A DNA stretch of 60,687 nt from the NCBI GenBank assembly GCA_023433505.1, contig JAEZCO010000108.1, forward strand, positions 1-60,687, in the 5' to 3' direction. This document shows, piece after piece, positions 34,958-44,339 of this stretch. The first letter of the stretch is position 1, and the number at the start of each line of letters is the position of its first letter. Both the position numbers and the translations under genes were made by a program. The DNA comes from Bacillota bacterium. Lineage in GTDB: Bacteria > Bacillota > Clostridia > Acetivibrionales > DTU013. The notes under the pieces were generated by a model. It was not told where the DNA came from. It saw only the letters and a list, made by a program, of their open reading frames with translations, and did not search any database.

Positions 34958-36331
34958 CTATTCGTTCTCGTAGGCGGCCTGAATCTTCTTGGCCAAAGCC
35001 TCTGGCGTCGTATTGCCGGCCATAAGGTCTTGCAGCCCTGTATTCATAACCTGAATAAGATCGGCAGGCAATTGTGAATCATAAATCGGTACAGGCTTTA
35101 AAGTCGCAGACAGTTCAAGATATTTATTAAACAGAGGCGGTACCGTACTGGAATCAACTTCAGCCTTACTTGCAGGAATTGCGCTGTTTGCGATAGCTTC
35201 AGCCGAATATTTCGAATCAGTTACTGCCTTAATCAGCTTGAAGGCCGCTGTTTTTTGAGCACCGCCAAGTTTTGCGCTTACATTGTAAGCCCATGCTGCT
35301 CCCGCGGAATCAGCATTCGGATCTCCCTTTCCCCCGTCAACGGAAGGCAGTATTGCTACACCTGTGTTATCGAGGATGTCTTTCGGAGCATCATGGATAA
35401 CGCTGCTTATTGCCCAGTTGCCTTCCATGAACATGGCTGCTTTTCCATTGTAGTAATTTGTCTTTTGCTGAGCGTTATCTATCGTATTGATATCTGAATT
35501 GAAAGCACCCATTTTAGCAAGGTCCTGCATGGTTTTCAGAGCAGTTACGAATTCCGGATCCGTAAACTTGGCTCCGCCCTTGTTCTTGATGCTGTTGAAC
35601 CAGTCCGTCCCCGTAAACCGGTCACCTAAAGTGCTCAGCATGCAAGACTCGGCAACCCAATTGTCCTTGTTGCCCATTACGATGGGGGTAATGCCTTTGG
35701 CTTTGAGCTTGTCTATAGCGCTGACAAAGTCAGCCCATGTTTTAGGAAAGGAAGTGATTCCGGCATCGGAAAACATTTTCTCGTTGTAGAATATCAGATG
35801 GGTGTCCAGCTTTTGGAACGGTATTCCATAGGTTTTCCCATCGGTTACAAAATCATTGAAAATCCCTTCATAAAACTGGCTTTTCCAGGCTGGATCAGCA
35901 TTTAAAACATCATCAACCGGTTGGATCAGCCCATTGTTTATAAACTCTTTCAGCATGGAGCCTTTGAATACGAAAATGTCGGAAAGCTGGTTGCCTGCTG
36001 CCACTGTAGCTATTTTAGTTTCATAGGTATTACTGTTCAAAGCTTCCTCATTGATTGTTATGTTTGGATTTTCTGTCTTGAACTGCTCCAACATTTTCCT
36101 AAAGGCAATACTGTTGCCATCCGTTGCCGTATTCGGGAACATGTTCATGATTGACAACGTAACCTTTTCATCCGCGCTTGAAGTCTGTGCCGCAGTACTT
36201 TCGCCACCCGTGGCATTTGAACCGGTTGTGGAAGAACTCCCATTTTGATTGCTGCCACCACATGCTGCCAGCGACACCATGATCGAAACTGCAAGGATTA
36301 AAGAAAAAATCTTTAGAACGGGTTTTTTCAT
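34958..36331 (-). CDS. Extracellular sugar-binding lipoprotein (CUT1 family)
   Basis: This 457-residue binding protein has a signal LKIFSLILAVSIMVSLAAC, with the lipid-modified Cys near residue 24, then a Gly/Ser/Asn/Thr-rich linker. Family blocks are FKTENPNITI, GNQLSDIFVFKGS, WADFVSAIDKLKAKGITPI, and MEGNWAISSV in the C-terminal half. It lies 120 bases after the YesN-type regulator gene with a TATAAT-like box in between, so it may have its own promoter activated by that regulator. Confidence 0.94.
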   Translation of the reverse strand: MKKPVLKIFSLILAVSIMVSLAACGGSNQNGSSSTTGSNATGGESTAAQTSSADEKVTLSIMNMFPNTATDGNSIAFRKMLEQFKTENPNITINEEALNSNTYETKIATVAAGNQLSDIFVFKGSMLKEFINNGLIQPVDDVLNADPAWKSQFYEGIFNDFVTDGKTYGIPFQKLDTHLIFYNEKMFSDAGITSFPKTWADFVSAIDKLKAKGITPIVMGNKDNWVAESCMLSTLGDRFTGTDWFNSIKNKGGAKFTDPEFVTALKTMQDLAKMGAFNSDINTIDNAQQKTNYYNGKAAMFMEGNWAISSVIHDAPKDILDNTGVAILPSVDGGKGDPNADSAGAAWAYNVSAKLGGAQKTAAFKLIKAVTDSKYSAEAIANSAIPASKAEVDSSTVPPLFNKYLELSATLKPVPIYDSQLPADLIQVMNTGLQDLMAGNTTPEALAKKIQAAYENE

Positions 36332-36451
36332 AAAAAATATCCTCCTGATTTGAAGAGTTTGTCGAGAACTATGGCGCCTTAAGATCTCAGTTTAATTATA
36401 ACCATACAAATTGCACAAAAATAGTACCCTTTGCTACACAAATATCGTAAA

Positions 36452-38062
36452 TTATGTCATGTTGCTTTCGTGATATTCCTTGGGAGTACAAGATGCATAC
36501 TTTTTAAAATTGAAGGTAAAGCTTTTATAATCACTGTAGCCTACCTTCTCTGCAATCTCATATACTCTCCATTTTGGGTCCTTCATAAGCAGCTTGGCTT
36601 TCTCGACCCTTACCATGTTCAGCCATTCGGTGAAGCTCCTGCCGGTTTCCTTCTTGAATACCCTGCTGAAATAATTGGGTGTGACATAAGTAACAGCAGC
36701 CATTTTCAGGACATCAATATCATGCTGATAATTTTCATTGATATATTGAATGGCGACCATTACGATCCCTTTAAACTTTTCGTTCTTACTGTCCTGCATC
36801 ACCTTGATAAAATTGCGGAAGACATTCTTCAGCCACTCTTGGATGTCCTCTATCGTCTCGTATTTTTTGATTTCCATATATGGATCAAATTCTCTCCCAT
36901 TATGGTTTCTGTAGTCTACTCCTATTTCATCCAGATAACTGGCTGAAACCATAATAAGCCTCACACAGATTTCCTTGATTCTTACATCTTCTGTTCTCCT
37001 GGCACTCAAGTCCTCACAGATTTTTTCGATCACCCTGTTCAGCTTGTCTGCTTCCATGGCTTTCAAGTAACCCATAATTTCCTTCTCATCGGAAGATGGA
37101 TAGATTACAGGTGATGTCCTATGAACTACATCTACCAGGTTTATGTCTATAATTCTGTCCTTGCCTTTAAACACCTTGCTTCGCAAAGCCAATACTGCTT
37201 CATTATACCCATCGGGGATCTTTGTTATCCCTTGGTATACCTTGCTTATACCAATCGTAACGGTAAGCTTCTGATATTTTTTCACACAATTTCTGATTTC
37301 TTCGTATAATTCATTTGCATTGCTATTCTTTATCTTTTCCAAATCAACAACAGCTACCAAATAATCAAACTCACTAAAGTAAACTGCGCTATCCGTCAAA
37401 GGCTTCAGCACCTCTTCCGCAATATTTTTCACCAGCAGCTTCAGGTTATCCTTTTCCTTATCGGACAAGCTTTCGGTAATCAGATAAAAGTCGTCGATAT
37501 CAATTACGATTACCTGATAAACCCCCTGCGGAAATGTAATCTGAAGCTCTTTTGACTTTTTGCCGACGTATGTTTCTTCCATGTACTCTTTTTTAAGGAT
37601 AGAGTTCATAAACCGTGATTGCAAATAAAACAGGTTTTCCTCAAAAACATTCTTTAAAGAATTTCCTTTGTTCAGCTCGTCACGTTCTTCCATGATCTCT
37701 TCGCATTGTTTCAGCAGTATGTTAATGAGTTCTTCCGCTCCCACAGGCTTCAGCAGATATCCGTTAACGCCCAGATTCAACGCTTCTTTTGCATATCTGA
37801 AATCATCGTACCCACTGACGATGATGATTCTTACCTCCGGAGTTTTCTGCCGGATAACCCTGGAAAATTCCAGTCCGTCCATGACAGGCATTCTGACGTC
37901 CACAAGGATTATATCCGGCTTTAGCTCCAACGCTTTTTCAAGTCCTTCTTCACCGTTGGACGCCTCACCGATAATAAGCATTCCATAGGATTCCCAATCT
38001 ATGGATGTCCTGATTCCTGTACGTATCATTACTTCATCATCAATGAGCAGTATGCTGAACAT
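36452..38062 (-). CDS. YesN-type response regulator with AraC DNA-binding domain
   Basis: This 536-residue regulator has a receiver domain at residues 3-120 (LLIDDE, phospho-Asp near 55 in LVDVRMP, Lys in YLLKPVG), a long YesN middle region, and a C-terminal AraC domain (AAVTYVTPNYFSRVFKKETG and YSDYKSFTFNFKKYASCTP). The ATG at 38062 has GAGGAGG and lies inside the end of the kinase gene, a 23-base overlap. It probably activates the importer and sugar genes downstream. Confidence 0.93.
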   Translation of the reverse strand: MFSILLIDDEVMIRTGIRTSIDWESYGMLIIGEASNGEEGLEKALELKPDIILVDVRMPVMDGLEFSRVIRQKTPEVRIIIVSGYDDFRYAKEALNLGVNGYLLKPVGAEELINILLKQCEEIMEERDELNKGNSLKNVFEENLFYLQSRFMNSILKKEYMEETYVGKKSKELQITFPQGVYQVIVIDIDDFYLITESLSDKEKDNLKLLVKNIAEEVLKPLTDSAVYFSEFDYLVAVVDLEKIKNSNANELYEEIRNCVKKYQKLTVTIGISKVYQGITKIPDGYNEAVLALRSKVFKGKDRIIDINLVDVVHRTSPVIYPSSDEKEIMGYLKAMEADKLNRVIEKICEDLSARRTEDVRIKEICVRLIMVSASYLDEIGVDYRNHNGREFDPYMEIKKYETIEDIQEWLKNVFRNFIKVMQDSKNEKFKGIVMVAIQYINENYQHDIDVLKMAAVTYVTPNYFSRVFKKETGRSFTEWLNMVRVEKAKLLMKDPKWRVYEIAEKVGYSDYKSFTFNFKKYASCTPKEYHESNMT

Positions 38063-39809
38063 TGCAAATTTCCTCCTCGCTGTAGGGCTGTGAAACAATA
38101 ACGGTTGTCCCCTGTTCATTCCTCATGAATTCAAGTCCGTAGTCATCTCCATAGTATAACCTTATCCTGTCGTTTACATTTCTGATTGCAAATCCGCGGT
38201 CGCCGTTCCCGGCATCCTTCAGCAGCCTGTTGACCTCCTCGATGTCAATACCGCAGCCGTTGTCTTCAACAATGAAAATCAGCTTGTCATGATCCCTCTT
38301 GACAGTAACGCGAATAATTCCATCCTTCTCCATGTCCTTGATCCCATGGATGATCGAATTCTCAATCAAAGGCTGTAGTACCAGCTTGAGTGTCAGACAG
38401 TTCATAACCTCCTCATTGATATTCAGTGAAAATCTGACGGTATCCTTGAACCTTACCTGCTGTATCAGGATATAGTTCCTCACATGCTCTATTTCGGTTT
38501 TTACAGTAGTAATTTCCTTGCCGCTGTTCAAGCTCAACCGGAACAGCTTGGAAAGCGCCTCTACCATTTTGCTGGTTTCGAAAGCTTTCTCCATTCTTCC
38601 CATCCAGTATATGTTGTCCAGGGTATTATACAGGAAATGCGGATTGATTTGCGCCTGCAAAGCTTTCAGCTCCGCTTCCCTTTGCTTTATCTGGACCGTA
38701 TACACCTTCTGTATCAGCTCTTTCAGCTTGGCAGACATCTTGTTGAAGCTTCGGTAAAGTACCGTGATCTCATCATTGCCTTTAGGTTTTGCAAAAACAT
38801 CAAAATCCTCATTTTCAATTTTTGCCATAAGCTTACACAGCTTCTTTAACCTGACAAGCATCCCGTTTGAGAAAAATATGGCGATGAGAATGCAGAGCGC
38901 AAAGCTTAAAATCATTGCCAGGAACAATTCATATTCGTTTTCCGTGTTTTCTACCAGTAATTGCTTCAGCGGAACCATATTGATGATCATCCAGCCATTG
39001 CTATGGATTCGGTAGTAGGTTACCAGAAAAACGATATCCTGCGTTTTTATTTTAAAATACCCTTCGTTCAGATTGAGGCTATTGCTGCCGAAGATGCCGT
39101 AATCAAAGACTTCACCGACCTTTTCCTTGCTTGTCGCCGAAATAATTGTCCGATTCTTGTCCAGGAGGAAAAACTGGTCATCTTTCCCTATGATTTTATC
39201 TTTATAAATGTTATAAAATGCATTTTCATCCACGTTTATTTTCATGATCGCCGTCTTTTTCGTGATATTGTTAATGTCATAAATTGTTCTCAGCATGGAA
39301 AAGACGTTTGTAGCCCTGTGATTATAATCATATACCTTGTCAAGGTACCACATGGGCGCACCTAAAAGGTCCTTCGACTTTTCCAGGTTTTCAGGGCTTA
39401 TTTCGTTTGTGGCATTATTTGTGTTGATTTCAAGGTCATTGAAGCCTTTAATGTAGATTGAATTAATAAATACCTTTGGAGAGATCAATTCCAAAAGACC
39501 ATTTTCTATTTTAAGCCTGTTTTTCACTACGATGTCGTTGGATTTTTCTTCATGAAGGCTCAAATAGTTTCTTAAATCTCCATTCTGGATCAGATACATG
39601 GATATATCCAGAACGTTTTGGACAATGAATTCAATATTGTTCCCTATCTGCTCAACCGTGTTCAAATTGGAGGCGGCAATTTTCTCCTGGAGCACCTCGG
39701 AAGACTTTTCAAAGGATATTATGCCCAGAATGGTAATAGGGATTATGATCACAACAAGCGAAAACAGCAATATCTTAAACTGCAGCGGAAAGAATCTACT
39801 CTTTTTCAT
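38040..39809 (-). CDS. YesM-type sensor histidine kinase
   Basis: This 589-residue membrane kinase has a first helix at about 12-32, an extracellular Cache-like sensor to about 285, a second helix at about 295-316, HAMP to about 370, the acceptor His near 391 in QINPHFLYNTLD, and the ATPase lobe with QPLIENSIIHG and VEDNGCGID. It overlaps the response-regulator gene and is the first gene of the operon that ends with D-lyxose isomerase. Confidence 0.93.
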   Translation of the reverse strand: MKKSRFFPLQFKILLFSLVVIIIPITILGIISFEKSSEVLQEKIAASNLNTVEQIGNNIEFIVQNVLDISMYLIQNGDLRNYLSLHEEKSNDIVVKNRLKIENGLLELISPKVFINSIYIKGFNDLEINTNNATNEISPENLEKSKDLLGAPMWYLDKVYDYNHRATNVFSMLRTIYDINNITKKTAIMKINVDENAFYNIYKDKIIGKDDQFFLLDKNRTIISATSKEKVGEVFDYGIFGSNSLNLNEGYFKIKTQDIVFLVTYYRIHSNGWMIINMVPLKQLLVENTENEYELFLAMILSFALCILIAIFFSNGMLVRLKKLCKLMAKIENEDFDVFAKPKGNDEITVLYRSFNKMSAKLKELIQKVYTVQIKQREAELKALQAQINPHFLYNTLDNIYWMGRMEKAFETSKMVEALSKLFRLSLNSGKEITTVKTEIEHVRNYILIQQVRFKDTVRFSLNINEEVMNCLTLKLVLQPLIENSIIHGIKDMEKDGIIRVTVKRDHDKLIFIVEDNGCGIDIEEVNRLLKDAGNGDRGFAIRNVNDRIRLYYGDDYGLEFMRNEQGTTVIVSQPYSEEEICNVQHTAH

Positions 39810-40179
39810 ATTCTACGGCTCCTGTTACCTGTATGTAACTAAATGATATACTATTTTCGCAAAGTGCAAAAGTGTTAATTTTGTACTTCATTCTCAGGAA
39901 CAGCCTAATTAACCTGCAGAAACCCAACCCGCAGTCATTCGATCGGTTGAAGTACAACCTACGGGAGGATGTAATAAAGCTAAGGGCACTCCTACCGAAT
40001 ATAATTTCACTAGTGTTGATGCTTTCACAAAGGCCTTTACATAGGATGCCGTAACTGTTTCATTTTTATTATTGAATATTTGGTAAATGCGTAGTAAAAT
40101 GACCGCTCTCGTGATAGAGCGTTTGTCATTGCTGTGAAACTCTTCTAAGTGCACTCAGAATGTTTAAAAATAGAATACA
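39810..40179. other. Intergenic region with possible decayed coding remnant
   Basis: The 370 bases between the kinase and the E2-like gene should contain the kinase operon promoter near 39830-39900. From about 39918 one plus frame reads like protein (AVIRSVEVQPTGGCNKAKG, then FTSVDAFTKAFT, a TAG, and DAVTVSF). I do not recognise it; the evidence for a gene is weak. Confidence 0.25.
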
Positions 40180-41088
40180 TTACCATCCGCGTATTATTTC
40201 CGGTTTCAAAAAGATCTGGTCCAATGTCTTTAAAAAAGGGACCAGTGAACTAAAATCAACAGCGCGATGGTCGAAAACCAGGCACATCGAAAGGACTTTT
40301 CGGATTCCGATGGTTTCATTTCCATTGATTTCAACATAAACTCCCGGTTTTTTCTGTACGGCTCCCAGTCCTATTGCAAAAACCTGGGGCGGGATGATCT
40401 CCAGCAAACCGAAATACCCTTTTTGTTCTTTATATAACGAGCCAATGTTTGAGACTGTCACAGTGCCGCTGATTAAATTCTGTTCTGACAAACGACTGGC
40501 CTCAGGAAGCTTATAATACGCCTTTTTCGCTTTCCCCGTCAGGCCTTTCACACGATGAAAGCTTATTTGGGAAGCCAATATCCTTTTGAAGATTCCCAAA
40601 TGGAATTTCCTCAATTCCTTTATTGTATCTGAAAACACTGCCTGATAAAGCAATTCATCAATATTTGTATTTCTGATCTTTTCATCCAACTCGGATACGG
40701 ATTCGGAAAGGACATTCAATGTTTTTGATTCTGCATGGGGAATCACCGGTGTAATCATTCTTCCGTCAGAAAGCAGCCAAGGGACACAAATGTTGATATC
40801 CTTACATATTTTTAAGGACCCTTCCCCCTTTTTATGGTGATAAGAGATGATTGCATTTAATTCAGGCGCCGATTTTAAACCCTCTACGATCACGCGCATC
40901 ATGACCGTATTGAAGGACAGCTTTTGTCCGGCGTGGGCTTTCTCATTGGAAAGTGCTTGATATTCCCGATAAAAATCAGTGATATCGGGTTCATATAAAT
41001 ACGAAACATGGGGAACAGTCATCCATGCTTTTGAGGTCATATGAGAAACAACTCTCCGCTGCAAATCAAATATTTCTGCTTTTTCCAT
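40180..41088 (-). CDS. Stand-alone 2-oxoacid dehydrogenase E2-like acyltransferase
   Basis: This 302-residue protein has only the catalytic acyltransferase domain of E2 subunits (related to chloramphenicol acetyltransferase) and no lipoyl or peripheral-subunit-binding domain. Visible blocks are TVSNIGSLYKEQKG, IIPPQVFAIGLGAVQKKP, and the catalytic CLVFDHRAVDFSS. The last corresponds to the HxxxDG motif with the usual Gly replaced by Phe. The ATG at 41088 has GGGAGA upstream. No dehydrogenase E1 or E3 genes are nearby, so it probably transfers an acyl group from CoA to an unknown acceptor. Confidence 0.82.
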   Translation of the reverse strand: MEKAEIFDLQRRVVSHMTSKAWMTVPHVSYLYEPDITDFYREYQALSNEKAHAGQKLSFNTVMMRVIVEGLKSAPELNAIISYHHKKGEGSLKICKDINICVPWLLSDGRMITPVIPHAESKTLNVLSESVSELDEKIRNTNIDELLYQAVFSDTIKELRKFHLGIFKRILASQISFHRVKGLTGKAKKAYYKLPEASRLSEQNLISGTVTVSNIGSLYKEQKGYFGLLEIIPPQVFAIGLGAVQKKPGVYVEINGNETIGIRKVLSMCLVFDHRAVDFSSLVPFLKTLDQIFLKPEIIRGW

Positions 41089-41276
41089 AAAAATTCTCCC
41101 ATTGAACACAATACACAAACCAAATTTATCCTCTTGGTTGTATCAAAATTTACAATCTCTGTTTGCTGTGATCCTATCGGCAGTAAAATCAATGTGATCT
41201 ATATTACCACAATTTAGGAGAATTTGCAAGATGATAAAGAAGACACCGGAGGCAATATAACAATAGATGAAGATAG
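41089..41276. other. Intergenic, nothing recognised
   Basis: This short AT-rich spacer upstream of the E2-like gene presumably holds its promoter. No gene or repeat is seen. Confidence 0.3.
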
Positions 41277-41536
41277 ATGAAGAAAGATAAAATTTCAGTT
41301 TTGCTCCGACAGGAAGGCGAATATTTTACCTATGCCCATAGCCGTGACTCCCACAGCTCGCCGACAATAATTCCGACTGGCGGGTAAAGGCTGAACACCT
41401 TTTTACTAAGAGCTCCGGCTTAAATGTATTCGGCTTAACCCAGGTCATTTTCAAAGTGCTGATTCACCAAACCGATAAGTTGACAGTGGGCAAAAAACAC
41501 CGTAAAATCGGTTTAAGAGGTAAATTAGTTAATTGA
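41277..41536 (+). pseudogene. Possible frameshifted gene remnant, unrecognised
   Basis: An ATG at 41277 opens MKKDKISVLLRQEGEYF and continues to TIIPTGG and a stop at about 41393. Shifting frame near 41381 gives a second open stretch, RVKAEHLFTKSSGLNVFGL then IHQTDKLTVGKKHRKIGLRG, ending at 41536. The two parts together look like the end of a single basic protein broken by one frameshift. I do not recognise the family. Confidence 0.3.
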
Positions 41537-41643
41537 TATAATATTAGTTATGAGCTCATTAACACTCCCCCTACAAATACTTGCAAATATTGTCGGGTAT
41601 TTATTCTTAACCGATATTATACTTAATATGAAAGGAGAAGTAT

Positions 41644-42486
41644 ATGGATACACTGGAAAACATGAGACAAGCGCTTGATTATATTGAAAGTAATCTTGAC
41701 AGCGAAATTGAATATTCAAGGATTGCACAAATCGCATTATGCTCTCAATATCACTTTCAGCGCATGTTTGGTTTCCTTATTGGCATACCGTTATCCGAGT
41801 ATATAAGGCGACGTCGCTTAACCCTTGCCGCCTTTGACTTGCAAAATGGTAACGAAAAGATAATTGATATTGCTTTGAAGTATGGCTATAATTCGCCTGA
41901 TTCGTTTTCTCGTGCATTTATAGCAATGCATGGAATTCTACCGTCAAAAGCAAGAGAAAAAGGCATAACCTTAAAGGCGTATCCTCGCATAACATTCTCC
42001 TTATCACTAAAAGGAGTGGTTGAGATGAATTATCGAATTGAGCAAAAAGATTCATTTGCCGTTGTAGGTATTAAGCAAAGATTTTCTCATGTTGAAGGGC
42101 TGGGTGAAAACATAGGGAAGATGTGGAGTAAGACACCGCCGGAAACAATCGGGCAAATCGCCGGACTTGGAGATGGGTTAGTGGGTGTATACAGCGGAAT
42201 GTATGAAGATAACACAACTGATTACTACATTGCCGCCATAACGAAAAAAGATTGTCCCCAAACGATGTGCAAACTTGAGATACCATCTCTTACATGGGCA
42301 ATTTTTGAAATAACCGGCCCTATGCCTACAGCAATGGCAGAAATATGGGGACGAATTTTTTCAGAGTGGTTTCCCACATCCGGGTATGAACACGCAGAAG
42401 CACCCGAAGTGGAGTGGTACTCAAACGGTGATCTGAGCTCATCTGATTACAAAAGCGAAATATGGATACCGGTTATTAAAAAGTAA
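41644..42486 (+). CDS. AraC-family regulator with GyrI-like effector domain
   Basis: This 280-residue regulator has an N-terminal AraC double helix-turn-helix at residues 5-105 (IEYSRIAQIALCSQYHFQRMFG and YNSPDSFSRAFIAMHGILPS). A GyrI-like/BmrR-type ligand pocket follows from about 125 to the end (YRIEQKDSFAVVGI, GPMPTAMAEIWGRIF, EWYSNGD, IWIPV). Such proteins sense hydrophobic cationic compounds or bacteriocin stress. An AGGAGA site precedes the ATG. It is a single gene ending in a terminator, and no obvious target gene adjoins. Confidence 0.93.
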   Translation: MDTLENMRQALDYIESNLDSEIEYSRIAQIALCSQYHFQRMFGFLIGIPLSEYIRRRRLTLAAFDLQNGNEKIIDIALKYGYNSPDSFSRAFIAMHGILPSKAREKGITLKAYPRITFSLSLKGVVEMNYRIEQKDSFAVVGIKQRFSHVEGLGENIGKMWSKTPPETIGQIAGLGDGLVGVYSGMYEDNTTDYYIAAITKKDCPQTMCKLEIPSLTWAIFEITGPMPTAMAEIWGRIFSEWFPTSGYEHAEAPEVEWYSNGDLSSSDYKSEIWIPVIKK

Positions 42487-42528
42487 TATTCTATGTCCAT
42501 TTTGGTGTATCATAAGCGTTGTAGAGTA

Positions 42529-42556
42529 GGGGAATGAAACTTTCATTTCATTCCCC
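42529..42556. terminator. Terminator hairpin after the AraC-type gene
   Basis: GGGGAATGAAA (42529-42539) pairs perfectly with TTTCATTCCCC (42546-42556) across a 6-base loop. There is no clear T-run on either strand, so efficiency is uncertain. It sits between convergent transcription units and may serve both. Confidence 0.6.
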
Positions 42557-42664
42557 ATTCATCAAACTTTGCATGCGTTTTTCCCGCACACAGCTTGCGA
42601 TATTCAACTGTTTTTCTGCATTCTTCAATCCATAGTAATTTCTCATTCCGATAATTTTAGGATT
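42548..42664 (-). pseudogene. Possible relic of a group II intron reverse transcriptase tail
   Basis: The minus strand reads NPKIIGMRNYYG, then a short basic stretch KNAEKQLNIASCVREKRMQS, and stops. The NPKIxGxxNYYG pattern resembles the conserved maturase/X-domain start at the end of group II intron reverse transcriptases. Everything upstream is missing, because the anti-sigma gene begins there. Short length makes this tentative. Confidence 0.3.
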
Positions 42665-42669
42665 CAGAA

Positions 42670-43776
42670 TTATCTCTCAATATTATAAGCTATGCCATTT
42701 ATAATAACTTGCTTAATTGTATCCAGTGGAAGGTTTTTGGAAAATCCTATACATATATTTACATAATTACCAGCATCACCCGAGTGGTATCTGGAACCGC
42801 CGCTGTTCAAATCACCGATTATAGAATTATCCGTTATTGTGTTTCCCAAAGCGGTTGCAGTGTTTTGCGAAACGCATTCAAAGCCGTCATCATATTTCTT
42901 TGCTTCACCTGGCGAGTTTTCTATAATATCCGGAATTCGGGCTTTAATACCATTTTCATTCATTTTCTTTTCCAATAGTTTCTTTGTACCGTCAGCGAAC
43001 AGCAGCTCGACATTATACCAATATTCGCACTCCAATTTTCTTGTATCTGTCCCTTCTAAAGTTAGGCCTATTTCAGATAAATGAAGCTTGTCGAATCTGT
43101 ATTCGTAGCCATTTGAATTATCTTCAGTAATCTCCTTATCTATACATTCTACAGTCGGAGACAAAGGGACTTCAATTGCTTGTTTCATCCCTCTAATAGA
43201 AAATTGCAGCTTGCCATCGTTTCGGGAATATTTATGTGTTGCGCCGGAAAAGCTTATTTCATAATACTTGATATATGTCTCTCTGTATTCTTCCAATTCA
43301 CCTAAGCCCTGACCACTTCCGATATGCTTAAGATCAATACGGTAGTTGTCAAAATCTTTTTTGCTCTTATCACTCAACGCTTCCACCGATATAACAACAT
43401 CTCCGATATATGAATCAGTAACTATTTCATGTACCTTCAGTTTATAGTCCTTGTTTGAAATAGCTTCTCCAACCATCAGTATCTTTGTCTGCTGTACGCC
43501 TGTTAATTGGCTGATGATGCTTTGAAAGCCTTCATTGCTGAATGCATAAACGCTTCCTGTAGTAATCACTACAGCCGTTATAACGGCACAAGCAGCTTTG
43601 GTACCGATACTTCTGATCGTTAGGAATTTTTTATTTTTATCCTGTTGTATTTTATTCATTGTAAGCTTTTTAACCCTGTTCAGATCAATGTCGGGGACGT
43701 TTGTTTCATTATTGCTTATATTATTCGTTTCATCCGGTCTCGCAAATATTTTGTGCATTCTGAAATTAATTTTCAT
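42670..43776 (-). CDS. Anti-sigma factor, DUF4179-like membrane protein
   Basis: This 368-residue protein has a cytoplasmic N-terminus of about 55 residues that probably binds the sigma factor, one membrane helix (about 60-82, ACAVITAVVITTGSVYAF) and a large extracytoplasmic domain. It begins inside the end of the ECF sigma gene (11-base overlap), the usual sigma/anti-sigma coupling. The outer domain has DUF4179-like blocks (DYKLKVHEIVTDSYIGDVVISVEAL) and probably receives the envelope signal. The inducing signal and proteolytic route are not visible. Confidence 0.8.
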   Translation of the reverse strand: MKINFRMHKIFARPDETNNISNNETNVPDIDLNRVKKLTMNKIQQDKNKKFLTIRSIGTKAACAVITAVVITTGSVYAFSNEGFQSIISQLTGVQQTKILMVGEAISNKDYKLKVHEIVTDSYIGDVVISVEALSDKSKKDFDNYRIDLKHIGSGQGLGELEEYRETYIKYYEISFSGATHKYSRNDGKLQFSIRGMKQAIEVPLSPTVECIDKEITEDNSNGYEYRFDKLHLSEIGLTLEGTDTRKLECEYWYNVELLFADGTKKLLEKKMNENGIKARIPDIIENSPGEAKKYDDGFECVSQNTATALGNTITDNSIIGDLNSGGSRYHSGDAGNYVNICIGFSKNLPLDTIKQVIINGIAYNIER

Positions 43777-44317
43777 AAAGATAACCTCTTTCTTTAAAAT
43801 ATTCTGTAATCGTTTTTCTTCCTCTATAAATCTTTGATTTCACTGTAGACAAGGGGAGTTCATACATAGCTGCAATATCATCAAGCTTATAATCCCTTAA
43901 ATAGTATGCTGTAAGGATTTCTTTATCAGGATATTTCATTGTATCCATAAATTCCTTAACAATTGATATTTTTTCTTTTTGGATTAACAGTTCATCTATT
44001 TCCTCAGTATCAAATACCCCAATTTCATCATCCAATGATTGCTCATCCTTCACATGGCTGAATTTATTTTTAGTCATATTCCGGGCAGCTTGCGCCAGAT
44101 AAGGCTTTATTGAATCTATTTCCAAAAGATTATGCCTTCTCTTCCAAACAGAATAGAAAACATCTGACACAATCTCTTCAATATCTTCAGCCTTCAATAA
44201 GGAACCACTGACTCCGTAAATAACTGCAGCAACATACCGACCGTATTTGTCAATGAGTTCTTTTATTGCCTTTTCATTGTTTTGTTTTAGTTTTCTTATG
44301 ATTGTACAATCGTTCAT
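43766..44317 (-). CDS. ECF RNA polymerase sigma factor
   Basis: This 183-residue sigma-70 family protein has region 2 (AEDIEEIVSDVFYSVWKRR; residues 45-65) that binds the -10 and core polymerase, and region 4 helix-turn-helix (KLDDIAAMYELPLSTVKSKIYRGRK; about 148-172) that binds the -35. The ATG at 44317 has GGAGG 6 bases before it; a TTG two codons upstream overlaps that site. It is coupled to its anti-sigma gene. A candidate self-dependent promoter lies upstream. Confidence 0.93.
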   Translation of the reverse strand: MNDCTIIRKLKQNNEKAIKELIDKYGRYVAAVIYGVSGSLLKAEDIEEIVSDVFYSVWKRRHNLLEIDSIKPYLAQAARNMTKNKFSHVKDEQSLDDEIGVFDTEEIDELLIQKEKISIVKEFMDTMKYPDKEILTAYYLRDYKLDDIAAMYELPLSTVKSKIYRGRKTITEYFKERGYLYEN

Positions 44318-44339
44318 ATCCAACCTCCTTCATCCAACA

